Below are positions 32,491 through 41,097 of a DNA stretch of 64,000 bases, one piece after another. A program made the position numbers and the translations under genes. Origin of the DNA: Gemmatimonadota bacterium (GTDB lineage: Bacteria; Gemmatimonadota; Gemmatimonadetes; Gemmatimonadales; GWC2-71-9); contig JAZKBR010000002.1 of assembly GCA_040388535.1 (NCBI GenBank), forward strand, positions 520,485-584,484, written 5' to 3'. Positions within the stretch are counted from its first letter, which is position 1, and the number at the start of each line of letters is the position of its first letter. The notes under the pieces were generated by a model that worked only from the letters and a program-made list of their open reading frames with translations, did not search any database and was not told the origin of the DNA.

Positions 32491-32494
<4 letters not shown>
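31238..32494 (-). CDS. sufD: Fe-S cluster assembly protein SufD
   Basis: 418 aa from the GTG at 32494, which overlaps the SufC TGA by 4 bp (GTGA); the ATG further upstream would overlap SufC by 37 bp. C-terminal SUF core: SHYRSFVLHLGGKLARHNLHAKLN, GLYLTSGDQVVDNHTAIFHNEPHCNSWEVYKGVLADSSRAVFNGKVFVEPVAQKTDAKQTNRNLLLSD and KCTHGATVGRLDELQRYYLQTRG. Beta-helix partner of SufB in the SufBC2D scaffold complex. Confidence 0.95.
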
Positions 32495-33258
<764 letters not shown>

Positions 33259-33282
33259 TGATCTTCCCGTTAACTGTGTGTT

Positions 33283-33335
33283 CAGAGGATGATGGATGAT
33301 GGAGGATGGATGATCATCCATGATCCATGATCGAT
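33283..33335. repeat. GATGGAT-type short repeat between sufC and sufB
   Basis: A run of GATGGATGATGGAGG-like units followed by a perfect 16-bp palindrome (ATGGATGATCATCCAT, near 33303-33318) and further ATCCATGATC units. Related runs occur at 39224-39340 and 61850-61883. It separates sufC from sufB by 77 bp where every other junction in the operon is tight. Confidence 0.75.
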
Positions 33336-34769
33336 TTATCCAACGCTTCCTTCCAGCGTCACGCCGAGCAGCTTCTGCGCCTCGATCGCGAATTCCATCG
33401 GGAGCTCGCGGAAGACTTCCTTGCAGAAACCGTTGACGATCACGCTGATGGCGTTCTCGGTGTTCATGCCGCGCTGCTTGCAGTAGAAGATCTGGTCTTC
33501 ACCGATCTTGCTGGTGCTGGCCTCGTGCTCCACGTCGCTCGACGAGTTCTGCACATCGATGTACGGGAAGGTGTGGGCGCCACACTTGTTGCCGATGAGC
33601 ATCGAGTCGCACTGGGTGTAGTTGCGTGCGCCGGTGGCCCTGGGGAGAATCTTCACCTGACCGCGGTAGGAGTTCTGCCCGCGTCCCGCGCTGATTCCCT
33701 TCGACACGATGGTGCTCTTCGTGTTGCGGCCGATGTGGATCATCTTGGTGCCGGTGTCAGCCTGCTGCATGCCGTTGACGACCGCCACCGAGTAGAACTC
33801 GCCGACGCTGTCATCGCCCTGCAGGATCACGCTCGGATATTTCCAGGTGATGGCGGAGCCGGTCTCGACCTGGGTCCACGAGATCTTGGCCCGCGCCGCT
33901 GCCTTGCCGCGCTTGGTGACGAAGTTGTAGATGCCGCCGACGCCGTTCTCATCGCCGGCATACCAGTTCTGCACGGTGGAGTACTTGATGGTGGCATCGT
34001 CGAGCGCCACCAGCTCGACCACCGCAGCGTGAAGCTGATTCTCGTCGCGCTTCGGCGCGGTGCACCCTTCGAGGTAGGAGACATAGGCACCCTCCTCGGC
34101 CACGATGAGCGTCCGCTCGAACTGCCCGGTATTGGCGGCGTTGATGCGGAAATAGGTGGAGAGTTCCATCGGACAACGGACGCCTTTCGGGATGTACACG
34201 AACGAGCCGTCGCTGAATACCGCGGAGTTGAGCGCGGCGAAGTAATTATCGGAGGCCGGCACGACGGAGCCAAGGTACTTCTGCACCAGTTCGGGATGCT
34301 CGCGCACTGCCTCGCCGAAGGAGCAGAAGATCACGCCGCTCTTCGCAAGCGTCGCCTTGAAGGTGGTGCCCACTGAGACCGAGTCGAAGATCGCGTCGAC
34401 GGCCACGCCGGCGAGCAGCTTCTGCTCGCTGAGGGGAATGCCGAGCTTCTCGTAGGTCTCGAGCAGCTTGGGATCGACTTCATCGAGCGACGCCAGCGGC
34501 TTGTTGTTCTTCGGCGCCGAGAAGTAGGCGATCGACTGATAGTCGATCGGCGTGTAGCGCACATTGGGCCAGGTCGGCTCGGTCATCGTGAGCCAACGGC
34601 GGTACGCCTTCAGGCGCCACTCGAGCAGCCACTCCGGCTCTTCCTTCTTGGCCGAGATGAAACGCACGGTCTCTTCCGACAATCCGATCGGCATGGTATC
34701 CGATTCGATATCGGTCACGAAACCGTACTTGTACTCCCGATTGACCAGAGCCTCGACGGACGAACTCAT
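33336..34769 (-). CDS. sufB: Fe-S cluster assembly protein SufB
   Basis: 477 aa. Landmarks: [218 protein letters not shown]. Full length. Core scaffold on which the new cluster forms. The start overlaps the SufR TGA by 4 bp. Confidence 0.97.
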   Translation of the reverse strand: MSSSVEALVNREYKYGFVTDIESDTMPIGLSEETVRFISAKKEEPEWLLEWRLKAYRRWLTMTEPTWPNVRYTPIDYQSIAYFSAPKNNKPLASLDEVDPKLLETYEKLGIPLSEQKLLAGVAVDAIFDSVSVGTTFKATLAKSGVIFCSFGEAVREHPELVQKYLGSVVPASDNYFAALNSAVFSDGSFVYIPKGVRCPMELSTYFRINAANTGQFERTLIVAEEGAYVSYLEGCTAPKRDENQLHAAVVELVALDDATIKYSTVQNWYAGDENGVGGIYNFVTKRGKAAARAKISWTQVETGSAITWKYPSVILQGDDSVGEFYSVAVVNGMQQADTGTKMIHIGRNTKSTIVSKGISAGRGQNSYRGQVKILPRATGARNYTQCDSMLIGNKCGAHTFPYIDVQNSSSDVEHEASTSKIGEDQIFYCKQRGMNTENAISVIVNGFCKEVFRELPMEFAIEAQKLLGVTLEGSVG

Positions 34770-35461
34770 CCTTCCTCCTCAACGGCAGCGCCGCCGGTGG
34801 CGACGCGATAACTGCAAGTCCCACAGCCGCCCGCGATCCGCGAGCGACGTTCAACCGGAACGCCAAAGACCTGTGCCAGGAAGCGTTCCTCGGCCGCACA
34901 GACTTCGGGAAAACGCTCGGCGATGAGACGATGCGGACAGTTGTGCTCGGTCAATAGTCCGCCCTCGGCCGCTTCGGCCCAGGTCGCCATGTAGCCCTCG
35001 GCGTCGAGCGCGCGGGCGATGACTTCACCGCGCATCGCGGGTGGGACATCGCGTGTCTCGACTTCGAGCCGCACCGCGAGGGCGCGATACTGATTCTCGA
35101 GGAAGCGGACGGCCGCGTCGCGGCCTTCGCTCTTGACGACGTGATCGAGCAGGTCGGCCACGGCCCGTTCGTAGCGATCCGGGAAGAGCGCGTGACCCTG
35201 AGGGGTGAGCCGGAAGGCGTGCGCGGGAGCACCCACAGCGCGCTGTTCGCGGTCGAACACCACGACTCCTTCCACCTCGAGTTCCTTGAGGTGGTGACGC
35301 ACCGCATTGAGGGAGCAGCCGAGCGCCTGACCCAGTTCACCGGCGGTGGCCTGCCCGGTGCGCTTCAGGTGCAGCAGGATTGAGCCCCGGGGGCCGCGGT
35401 GGCCGACGGGTGCTGAGCCCTGCGAGGCCTCGGGAGCTCGATAGTTGGCGATGGACGTCAT
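34766..35461 (-). CDS. sufR: SufR-type Fe-S sensing transcriptional repressor
   Basis: 231 aa from the ATG at 35461; a TTG at 35500 is less likely because it would fall upstream of the probable transcription start. The winged-helix DNA-binding domain [42 protein letters not shown] is ArsR/DeoR-like. The C-terminus carries the cysteines [20 protein letters not shown] (C-x12-C) and [12 protein letters not shown] (C-x2-C), the expected Fe-S ligands of SufR. It heads the suf operon and probably represses it when Fe-S supply is adequate. Confidence 0.93.
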   Translation of the reverse strand: MTSIANYRAPEASQGSAPVGHRGPRGSILLHLKRTGQATAGELGQALGCSLNAVRHHLKELEVEGVVVFDREQRAVGAPAHAFRLTPQGHALFPDRYERAVADLLDHVVKSEGRDAAVRFLENQYRALAVRLEVETRDVPPAMRGEVIARALDAEGYMATWAEAAEGGLLTEHNCPHRLIAERFPEVCAAEERFLAQVFGVPVERRSRIAGGCGTCSYRVATGGAAVEEEG

Positions 35462-35471
35462 CAGGGGGGCA

Positions 35472-35500
35472 ATCCTAGGTTCGACAGTCGGAATTGTCAA
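35472..35500 (-). promoter_or_regulatory. Predicted sigma70 promoter of the suf operon
   Basis: On the minus strand TTGACA (35495-35500) is followed after 17 nt by TAGGAT (35472-35477). Predicted transcription start about 35464-35466, only a few bases before the sufR ATG at 35461, so the message may be nearly leaderless. Confidence 0.7.
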
Positions 35501-35524
35501 TTCACACCAAGTGATTGGTATGAA
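35501..35524. promoter_or_regulatory. Inverted-repeat operator candidate at the suf promoter
   Basis: Arms TTCACACCAA (35501-35510) and TTGGTATGAA (35515-35524) around GTGA match at 9 of 10 paired positions. It abuts the -35 box of the suf promoter and lies between suf and the divergent gene at 35638. A SufR-binding site is the natural guess from its position. Confidence 0.65.
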
Positions 35525-35637
35525 CTAAAGACGCCAAGCCGTTGTGCCAACCTGCAACGTGTCGCCGTGCCCCTTATCTCCTCGCATTCCGGGAGGTAGC
35601 GTCTCGGTACCTCCCCACCCTCACGCGGACCCGTCCA

Positions 35638-36048
35638 ATGCGCTTCTCCACCCTCGCCGTGGTTCTGGCCTGCTGCCTGGCGACCACCCCGCTCGTCGCC
35701 CAGACTGCCGCTCCGGCGGCCGCGACTCCGGCGCCGTTGAAGCTGGCAGCCGGGACCTATCTCGTCGCTGGCCGTGATTCGACCCGCCCGATTCCGCCGG
35801 ATATCACTTTCGTGTTCCACGAGGATGGCTCATTCGAAATCAATGTCCCGGCGGGGGAGCCAATTCTCGGAATGATCCAGCAGAAGGATGGTCTACTACT
35901 CTGGGTTGAGGCGCGATGCGCCGAGACGGGGAGCTATTTCGTGCGCGCTGAAGGGAAGGGATTCTTTCTCGAAGCGAGGGAGGACGAGTGCGCGGGTCGG
36001 AAGGAGCAGTTGGGGCTCGTGCGATTCATGCCGGCACCGAAACGCTAG
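35638..36048 (+). CDS. Small secreted protein of unknown function
   Basis: 136 aa from the ATG at 35638, which gives a signal peptide [22 protein letters not shown]. The mature domain ([88 protein letters not shown]) is all-beta by pattern with two Cys that could pair, reminiscent of small lipocalin-like periplasmic proteins. No family assigned. Transcribed divergently from sufR and convergent with the patatin gene, whose stop overlaps this one across a CTAG. Confidence 0.8.
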   Translation: MRFSTLAVVLACCLATTPLVAQTAAPAAATPAPLKLAAGTYLVAGRDSTRPIPPDITFVFHEDGSFEINVPAGEPILGMIQQKDGLLLWVEARCAETGSYFVRAEGKGFFLEAREDECAGRKEQLGLVRFMPAPKR

Positions 36049-38183
36049 AACCAGCGACCGACCCGGAGGTAAAGCGCTTCACGGCCCGCGTCGTTCCAGC
36101 CGTATTCGACGCGGACCGGCCCGAGCGGCGTGTCGCTCCCGACACCAACCCGCCCGCCCCAGATCCACCCTCCACGCCCGAAGAGATCGCCGACCACGAT
36201 GGGCTGGAGGAGCTGGCTGCCGACCAGCGTGTTCGGCAGCTTGCCGAATGCAGTGCGACCGTAGGCGCCAATGACCCGCACTCGAAGCGGTCCGATCAGC
36301 CGATGAGAGAGTGCGACCGATGTGAACGCTTCGCGATCACCCCGTCGCTCGCCCAGATGAAGCCCCGGAAATCCTTCGTCGCCGCCGAGCGGAAAGGCGA
36401 TCCCCGGCGGAAGTTTTTCGCCAACACCCAGGCGAATGCGTTGTTCGAGTCGGATGCCGGCGAATACTGCCCCGATGTTCATCTCAAGCGCCGCGAGTGA
36501 GTACTGCGTGGTCCAGGCCACTGTGACGCGTGCGACGCGATCGCGTGACGCGCCAAATTTTTCAGCCGTGACGCGCGGGCCATAACTTGAGGCGGTCGTT
36601 GCGACATCGGTGAGCAGGTTGGTCGCGTCCCAGGTACGCCACTCGCCACCGAGGAAGAGGTGGATGCTCTTGCCGATGTTGCGCTCGAGACCTCCGGTCG
36701 CCACGACGTCGCGATAGTCGGCTGCAGCAAGCTCAAGTCCCGTGGCACTGAACCGGCGCAACTCCTCGCTGCTCGCGTGCAGGATTCCGACCGGCGAATA
36801 CGAAGGGAGACCGAGCATGGTCGGGCGCCGCACAGTGAGTTCGCCGTCGCGGCGAAAGCGACCGAGAGTCACCACAGCCGAGCCCTCGGCGTGCACGAGC
36901 GGGATGCGTCGATCGAGCAGACCACCCCAGACTCGACCGCCGAGTTCGGTGTCGTAGGCCAGGCCAAGACCCCCAACACGGCGCGGCTGGCGCACGAGCA
37001 CAGGACGGAAAGTCACCGAGTCGCCTGAACCGCTGGGCGAGAGCCAGATCTCGCGGAAGACATCCCGATCGGCGAGATCCTGCATCCGCTTGCGCAGATT
37101 GACGAGATCCACAGGACGGCCGGGTGCCAGATCGAGCGCGCGCTCCACGAGCCGGGTGCCTTCATCGTCGGCGGTCGCTACGGCGACTGCGGTCATGCGA
37201 TGCGGCAACGCAACCGCACGCGTCGGCACGGTGACGGGCGCAAGCGGGCGACAGCTCCAATTGGCGATACCGCTGCGGGCTGCGCGCTCACCTAGTCCGA
37301 TGAGTGAGTCGATGGTCGCCGGCGCGAAGTCGAGTGACCCGAAACCCTCGACCGGCGTGCGCAGCATGAGATCGCCTTGCACGAGCGAGTCGGCAGGCTG
37401 ACGGAAGAGCCAGTTGAGCAGTCGATCGGCAACGACGAGCGGTGAGGCGAGGTTGAGGGAGTCGATGGGGTGCTCGGTCACATCACTGACCACGACACGG
37501 TGTGCGCCACTCGCCCGCGCGGCCGCGACAGGAATGTTGGCCGAGAGTCCGCCATCGACGAGCATCCGCTGACCCACGCGCACGGGGGCGAAGACGAGCG
37601 GGATCGCGATGGAGGCGCGCACCGCCTGCGCGAGATCGCCACCCTTGAGCACGACGGCACTGCGATCCCGCAGATCGGTCGCCACGATGCGCAGCGGGAT
37701 CGGCAGTCTATCGAAGTCGTCGCGGGCGAGCAGGTTGCCCCGCAGCATCGTGACGTTGAGCAGGTCGTTGACATCACCCTGTCGCAGCGCCGCACTCCGC
37801 AGGGCGAAGCCACCCTCACCGCTTTCCCAGACCACGAGGGGAAGCAGCGGGCCCCAGGCCCGCGGTCCGAGCGCGGCGGTCGTCTTGAACAGGTTGGTGA
37901 AGGTGCTGGCGCGCGCGAGTGAATCGATGGTGCTGCCGCTGAGGCCCGACGAGTAGAGGGCACCGATCACGGCGCCCATCGAGGTGCCAATCACCAGGTC
38001 TGGGCGGATGCCGGCGGCATCGAGCGCCTTGAGCACGCCGATGTGCGCGAAGCCCTTGGCTCCGCCACCGCTCAGCACCAGGGCCGTCGGAGCCGATATA
38101 CAGGCGCTGCCCGTCGCAGACTGCTGGGCAGCCAACGGTGCAGTCAGGAGAGCAACGAGGAAGGGAGCAGCGCGCCGCAGCAT
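36045..38183 (-). CDS. Patatin-like phospholipase with outer-membrane barrel domain
   Basis: 712 aa from the ATG at 38183 (signal [18 protein letters not shown]). The patatin domain (about 28-235) has the glycine-rich [19 protein letters not shown], the catalytic Ser in [18 protein letters not shown] (GTSMG) and the [10 protein letters not shown] motif carrying the Asp of the Ser-Asp dyad. A middle region (about 335-400; [19 protein letters not shown]) looks POTRA-like, and the rest is a beta-barrel of the Omp85/surface antigen type ending in a terminal Phe (LRVGRWF). This is the PlpD-like type Vd autotransporter architecture. Confidence 0.9.
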   Translation of the reverse strand: MLRRAAPFLVALLTAPLAAQQSATGSACISAPTALVLSGGGAKGFAHIGVLKALDAAGIRPDLVIGTSMGAVIGALYSSGLSGSTIDSLARASTFTNLFKTTAALGPRAWGPLLPLVVWESGEGGFALRSAALRQGDVNDLLNVTMLRGNLLARDDFDRLPIPLRIVATDLRDRSAVVLKGGDLAQAVRASIAIPLVFAPVRVGQRMLVDGGLSANIPVAAARASGAHRVVVSDVTEHPIDSLNLASPLVVADRLLNWLFRQPADSLVQGDLMLRTPVEGFGSLDFAPATIDSLIGLGERAARSGIANWSCRPLAPVTVPTRAVALPHRMTAVAVATADDEGTRLVERALDLAPGRPVDLVNLRKRMQDLADRDVFREIWLSPSGSGDSVTFRPVLVRQPRRVGGLGLAYDTELGGRVWGGLLDRRIPLVHAEGSAVVTLGRFRRDGELTVRRPTMLGLPSYSPVGILHASSEELRRFSATGLELAAADYRDVVATGGLERNIGKSIHLFLGGEWRTWDATNLLTDVATTASSYGPRVTAEKFGASRDRVARVTVAWTTQYSLAALEMNIGAVFAGIRLEQRIRLGVGEKLPPGIAFPLGGDEGFPGLHLGERRGDREAFTSVALSHRLIGPLRVRVIGAYGRTAFGKLPNTLVGSQLLQPIVVGDLFGRGGWIWGGRVGVGSDTPLGPVRVEYGWNDAGREALYLRVGRWF

Positions 38184-38334
38184 TGCGCGAAACGTAGTCG
38201 CGCGCCAGCGGCGCTCAGCAGGGGTGTGGCGTTGCCCCTTGCGCACTACGGCCCTGACTTCCTACTCTCTGCTCTGCGCCAGCGCGAACCCCCAATCGTG
38301 CGAACCCACCCGGCACCGCCCGGAGGAGCGATAC

Positions 38335-38598
38335 ATGCCGTACATCATTACCGAGGCCTGCATCAGCGTGAAGGACCGGGCCTGTGTCGACGTCTGCCCC
38401 GTGGACTGCATCTACGAAGGCGAAGACCAGCTCTACATCCATCCGGACGAGTGCATCGATTGCGGTGCCTGCGAGCCGGAGTGCCCGGTGAGCGCGATCT
38501 ACCCGGAAGAGGATGTGCCGGCGAACCTTCAGGCCTTCATCGCCAAGAACAAGGAGATCTTCGATTCCGACACCCCGCCGGGGCGGCCGAAGAAGTAG
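38335..38598 (+). CDS. 7Fe/8Fe-type ferredoxin
   Basis: 87 aa from the ATG at 38335, preceded by GGAGGAGCG. Cysteines: [17 protein letters not shown] (Cys 9, 17, 21, 25) and [21 protein letters not shown] (Cys 40, 43, 46, 50). This bacterial-type dicluster ferredoxin resembles the Mycobacterium/Thermus FdxA group. Low-potential electron carrier in the cytosol; partners unknown. Stands alone, divergent from the patatin gene; followed by a strong hairpin. Confidence 0.95.
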   Translation: MPYIITEACISVKDRACVDVCPVDCIYEGEDQLYIHPDECIDCGACEPECPVSAIYPEEDVPANLQAFIAKNKEIFDSDTPPGRPKK

Positions 38599-38611
38599 CC
38601 TGAAAAGTGAG

Positions 38612-38647
38612 CGCCCCCGGTTCCGCGTTTCCGCGGTCCCGGGAGCG
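38612..38647. terminator. Strong hairpin behind ferredoxin gene
   Basis: Stem 38612-38620 with 38639-38647 (one mismatch), continuing into a perfect inner stem CCGCG/CGCGG (38623-38627, 38632-38636) with a TTTC loop. Lacks a T-run on the plus strand; on the minus strand it is followed by CTCACTTTTC. Probably ends the ferredoxin message; may serve both convergent genes. Confidence 0.6.
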
Positions 38648-38662
38648 ACTCAGAGGTAGGCA

Positions 38663-38760
38663 GTCTTCTTGATGGCGGTGGTAGAGGGAGAGGTTCCACC
38701 GGGCCCGCCATCTCTCAAGACGAACCAGCCAGGTCCGAGTTTCACACCGGAAAGCCTGGC
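38663..38760. ncRNA. Candidate structured RNA or double stem-loop in a convergent gap
   Basis: Two further stem-loops follow the ferredoxin hairpin: one built from GTCTT/AAGAC (38663-38667, 38717-38721), GATGGCGG/CCGCCATC and GGTGG/CCACC; the other from GCCAGG/CCTGGC (38728-38733, 38755-38760) with inner TCCG/CGGA (38734-38737, 38748-38751). The density of structure exceeds what one terminator needs. Strand and identity are unknown; it does not match SRP, 6S or a riboswitch that I recognise. Confidence 0.3.
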
Positions 38761-38786
38761 AGCCGCCTTTACCCCACCCTGACGTT

Positions 38787-39200
38787 TCACATCGGCAACA
38801 TCAATTCATCGGGCCCGAAGGCTGCCGCCACTTCCTCCGGAATGGGCACGGCCCGCTGCGTCCTGTCGACGCAGACGAAGAGCGATTCCAGAGTGGCAAC
38901 CACCACTGAGTCGCGAGTCCGGGTCGCAGTCTGCCGCAGGGTAAACGAAGTGCGCCCCCGCTGGGTCATCTCCAGTCCGAACCGCAACACATCGCCAGGC
39001 CAGGTGCCGGTGTGGTACTCCACGGCTGCCTTCCGCACCGCAGGCCAGACACCAGCCTTGGTAAAGAGGTCCATTCCGGCTCCGCGCCGGAGCAGCTCCC
39101 AGCGGGCCCGCTCGAACAGGGCGAAGTAGGAGGCCTGGTTGAGGTGCCCGAAGGTGTCGCATTGATCGGGGTAGACGGTCAGCTCGATTGGATGTGGCAT
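38787..39200 (-). CDS. YbgC/4HBT-type acyl-CoA thioesterase
   Basis: 137 aa from the ATG at 39200 (MPHPIELTVYPDQCDTFGHLNQASYFALFERARWELL); the upstream in-frame extension is GATGGAT-repeat DNA. DQCDTFGHLNQASYFALFERAR is the hotdog-fold YbgC/4-hydroxybenzoyl-CoA thioesterase active-site block (Asp and His-Leu-Asn). Later TRDSVVVATLESLFVCVD matches the family's acyl-carrying strand. Cytosolic hydrolysis of acyl-CoA or acyl-ACP; chain preference not predictable. Confidence 0.9.
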   Translation of the reverse strand: MPHPIELTVYPDQCDTFGHLNQASYFALFERARWELLRRGAGMDLFTKAGVWPAVRKAAVEYHTGTWPGDVLRFGLEMTQRGRTSFTLRQTATRTRDSVVVATLESLFVCVDRTQRAVPIPEEVAAAFGPDELMLPM

Positions 39201-39223
39201 GCGGAAAGCTAAGGGATGACAGA

Positions 39224-39340
39224 TGATGGATGGTGGATGATGGATAACAGCCTCGATTGGGGGTGCCCTTCCGCCGGGCCAGTATCCACCATCCATCGTC
39301 CACCATCCATCATCCATCATCCGCGTCGAGGTGCTGCCCC
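39224..39340. repeat. GATGGAT-type repeat, inverted arrangement
   Basis: GATGATGGATGGTGGATGA-like units at the left and the inverted CATCCATCATCCATCATCC units at the right, about 40 bp apart, so the region can fold into a long hairpin. Lies upstream of the thioesterase start and of the small ORF at 39377. Confidence 0.75.
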
Positions 39341-39376
39341 CGCTAGGTTTCCGTCATCTACCACGCGGAGGCTTTA

Positions 39377-39553
39377 GTGGCGCCGACAACCGATTACATC
39401 CGACACGCCGCCAAGCTGTCGCGACAGATCTATCTCGACGCCGGCATAGGTGGGGCCGCGAAGGCGCCTGATCCGGAGTTCTACAAGACGCTCGCCAAGG
39501 CACTTGAGGACATTGCTCTCGGTCTTGAGCAAGTCGCCAAGCGGCGGGACTGA
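39377..39553 (+). CDS. Small 58-aa protein coupled to RNase D
   Basis: GTG start at 39377 reading MAPTTDYIRHAAKLSRQIY, then LDAGIGGAAKAPDPEFYKTL and AKALEDIALGLEQVAKRRD, a charged amphipathic helical protein. The TGA (39551-39553) is followed without gap by the GTG of the RNase D gene, so the two are likely translationally coupled. No family recognised; the phasing and helix pattern suggest a real gene, but only the context supports it. A GGAGG-like sequence (CGCGGAGGC) lies about 5 bp before the GTG. Confidence 0.6.
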   Translation: MAPTTDYIRHAAKLSRQIYLDAGIGGAAKAPDPEFYKTLAKALEDIALGLEQVAKRRD

Positions 39554-40726
39554 GTGAGCGTCCGACTCGTCGACCAGCCGGAGAGCTTTCAGGCCCTGAT
39601 GGCCGAGGTGGCAGGGGCAGAACTCATCGCGCTCGACACCGAGGCCGCGTCGTTCCACCGCTACCACGACCGGATCTATCTGGTTCAGCTTTCGACCCGC
39701 GCCACCACGGCCGTGATCGACCCTCTCGGCGTCGGGGATCTCTCACCCATTGGTGCGATCCTCAGCGATCCGTCGATCGAGAAGATCTTTCACGACGCCG
39801 ACTACGACCTCCGCCTCTTCGACAAGCAGTACGGCTTCCACGCCAGCAACCTCTTCGACTCGCGGATCGCGGCCCAGTTTCTGGGGGAGCCCGGCATCGG
39901 CCTGGGGGCCTTGCTCGAGAAATACTTCTCGGTGCAGGCCGACAAGCGCTTCCAGCGCGCCGATTGGTCGGCGCGCCCGTTGACCCCGGCGATGCTTGAT
40001 TACGCCGCTGGGGATACGGTAAACCTCTGTGAGTTGCGTGACATACTACTCAGCCAACTCAAAGAGAAGGGACGCTGGAGCTGGGTTCAGGAAGAGTTTG
40101 TCCTGCTCGAACGGACGCGCTGGACCGGTGCGCCGCATGATGATCCGACCTCGAGCTATTTGCGTCTCAAGGGCGCCAAGGCACTGGACCGCCGATCATT
40201 GGCGCTGTTGCGTGAGGTCTATGTCTGGCGGGAGACCACCTCAGCCAAGCAGGATCGAGCCGCCTTCCGGGTCCTCGGCAACGAGGTGCTCTTCCAGTTG
40301 GCCGAACATCCGGTCCGGACACTTGAGGCGCTGGGCCGGGTGAAGGGGATCGGTCGAGACACGCTGGACCGCCGCGGTCCGGAAATTCTGGCCGCGATAG
40401 AGCGGGGCCTCGCGATCCCCGACGCCGACCTGCCGAGGCTGGAACGCGGCCCCCGGCGAGTTCCCGACCCGGCGTTCGAGGCTCGGCTGGAGGCCCTCAA
40501 GCGTGCCCGGAACAGCTTGGCTGATCGTTACCAGCTGCAGCCAGGGGTGCTCTGCCCCAACGGGACCCTTGAGGGGATCGCCGGCACTCAGCCGCAGAAC
40601 CTGGAAGAGCTCCGTGGTGTTGCAGAAGTGCGGGCCTGGCAGGCCCACGAGTTTGGCGAGACCCTGCTGGCGGCGATGCGGTCGGCTGCTTCGTCCGCCG
40701 GAAACACAACGGCAGGCTCGCCCTGA
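39554..40726 (+). CDS. rnd: Ribonuclease D
   Basis: 390 aa. DEDD exonuclease: ELIALDTEAASFHRYHDRIYLVQLST (Exo I Asp-Glu), IFHDADYDLRLFDKQYGF (Exo II), LDYAAGDTVNLCELRDILLSQL (Exo III Tyr-x3-Asp). A first HRDC domain lies about 210-290 (RSLALLREVYVWRETTSAKQDRAAFRVLGNEVLFQLAEHP) and a second HRDC-like region follows. Full length. Processes the 3' ends of tRNA and other stable RNAs in the cytosol. The start abuts the stop of the 58-aa gene. Confidence 0.95.
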   Translation: MSVRLVDQPESFQALMAEVAGAELIALDTEAASFHRYHDRIYLVQLSTRATTAVIDPLGVGDLSPIGAILSDPSIEKIFHDADYDLRLFDKQYGFHASNLFDSRIAAQFLGEPGIGLGALLEKYFSVQADKRFQRADWSARPLTPAMLDYAAGDTVNLCELRDILLSQLKEKGRWSWVQEEFVLLERTRWTGAPHDDPTSSYLRLKGAKALDRRSLALLREVYVWRETTSAKQDRAAFRVLGNEVLFQLAEHPVRTLEALGRVKGIGRDTLDRRGPEILAAIERGLAIPDADLPRLERGPRRVPDPAFEARLEALKRARNSLADRYQLQPGVLCPNGTLEGIAGTQPQNLEELRGVAEVRAWQAHEFGETLLAAMRSAASSAGNTTAGSP

Positions 40727-40754
40727 TGCACGAACGGAATTACGAGGTGGCAGC

Positions 40755-41054
40755 GTGGTGACTGGAGAACTGGCGCGGAAGGCCCTGCGCGCCGTGAAGG
40801 ATCCTGAGCTCGGGCTCAACATCATCGACATCGGTCTGGTGTACGACGTGACCGTGAGCGACGCAGGCGCGGCACACGTCACGATGACGCTCACTTCGCC
40901 AGGCTGTCCTGCCGGCGCAGAGATCATGGACGATGTGCGCAAGACGATCACTGATCTCGAAGGGATCACTGCGGTCGAAGTGGAGTTGGTGTGGGAGCCG
41001 TACTGGACGCCGGAGAGGATGGATCCGAGAGTGAGGGCTTTCCTCGGGCATTGA
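40755..41054 (+). CDS. MIP18/DUF59-type Fe-S cluster assembly factor
   Basis: 99 aa from the GTG at 40755, preceded by GAGGTGG; a second GTG follows immediately. ALRAVKDPELGLNIIDIGLVYDVTVSDAGAAHVTMTLTSPGCPAGAEIMDDVRKTI is the MIP18 (PaaD/SufT) signature with the DPE motif and the conserved Cys in SPGCP; the C-terminal VELVWEPYWTPERMDPRVRAFLG matches the family. It helps mature Fe-S proteins, in line with the suf operon nearby. Separated from it by about 5 kb. Confidence 0.93.
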   Translation: MVTGELARKALRAVKDPELGLNIIDIGLVYDVTVSDAGAAHVTMTLTSPGCPAGAEIMDDVRKTITDLEGITAVEVELVWEPYWTPERMDPRVRAFLGH

Positions 41055-41077
41055 GACTCGTAGCGCGGTGCATGCGA

Positions 41078-41097
41078 GTGCGCCGCTAGCGCCGCAC
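41078..41097. repeat. REP-like palindrome between convergent genes
   Basis: GTGCGCCGCTAGCGCCGCAC: palindromic except for one C/C pair in the arms. The flanking TAGGTGCGG on the minus strand makes the TAG stop codon of the serine hydrolase (41098-41100) part of the element. Companion of 13850-13871 and 45406-45427. Confidence 0.75.

Noticed and set aside
37984-38334. N-terminal extension of the ferredoxin frame
   Set aside because: Runs antisense through the patatin gene start; the ATG at 38335 has a good Shine-Dalgarno and gives a standard ferredoxin length.
38663-38760. SRP RNA, 6S RNA or riboswitch
   Set aside because: The CAGGTCCG-like segment recalls SRP domain IV, but the GGAA tetraloop and the conserved symmetric loop are missing, and the gap is between 3' ends of genes, not upstream of one.
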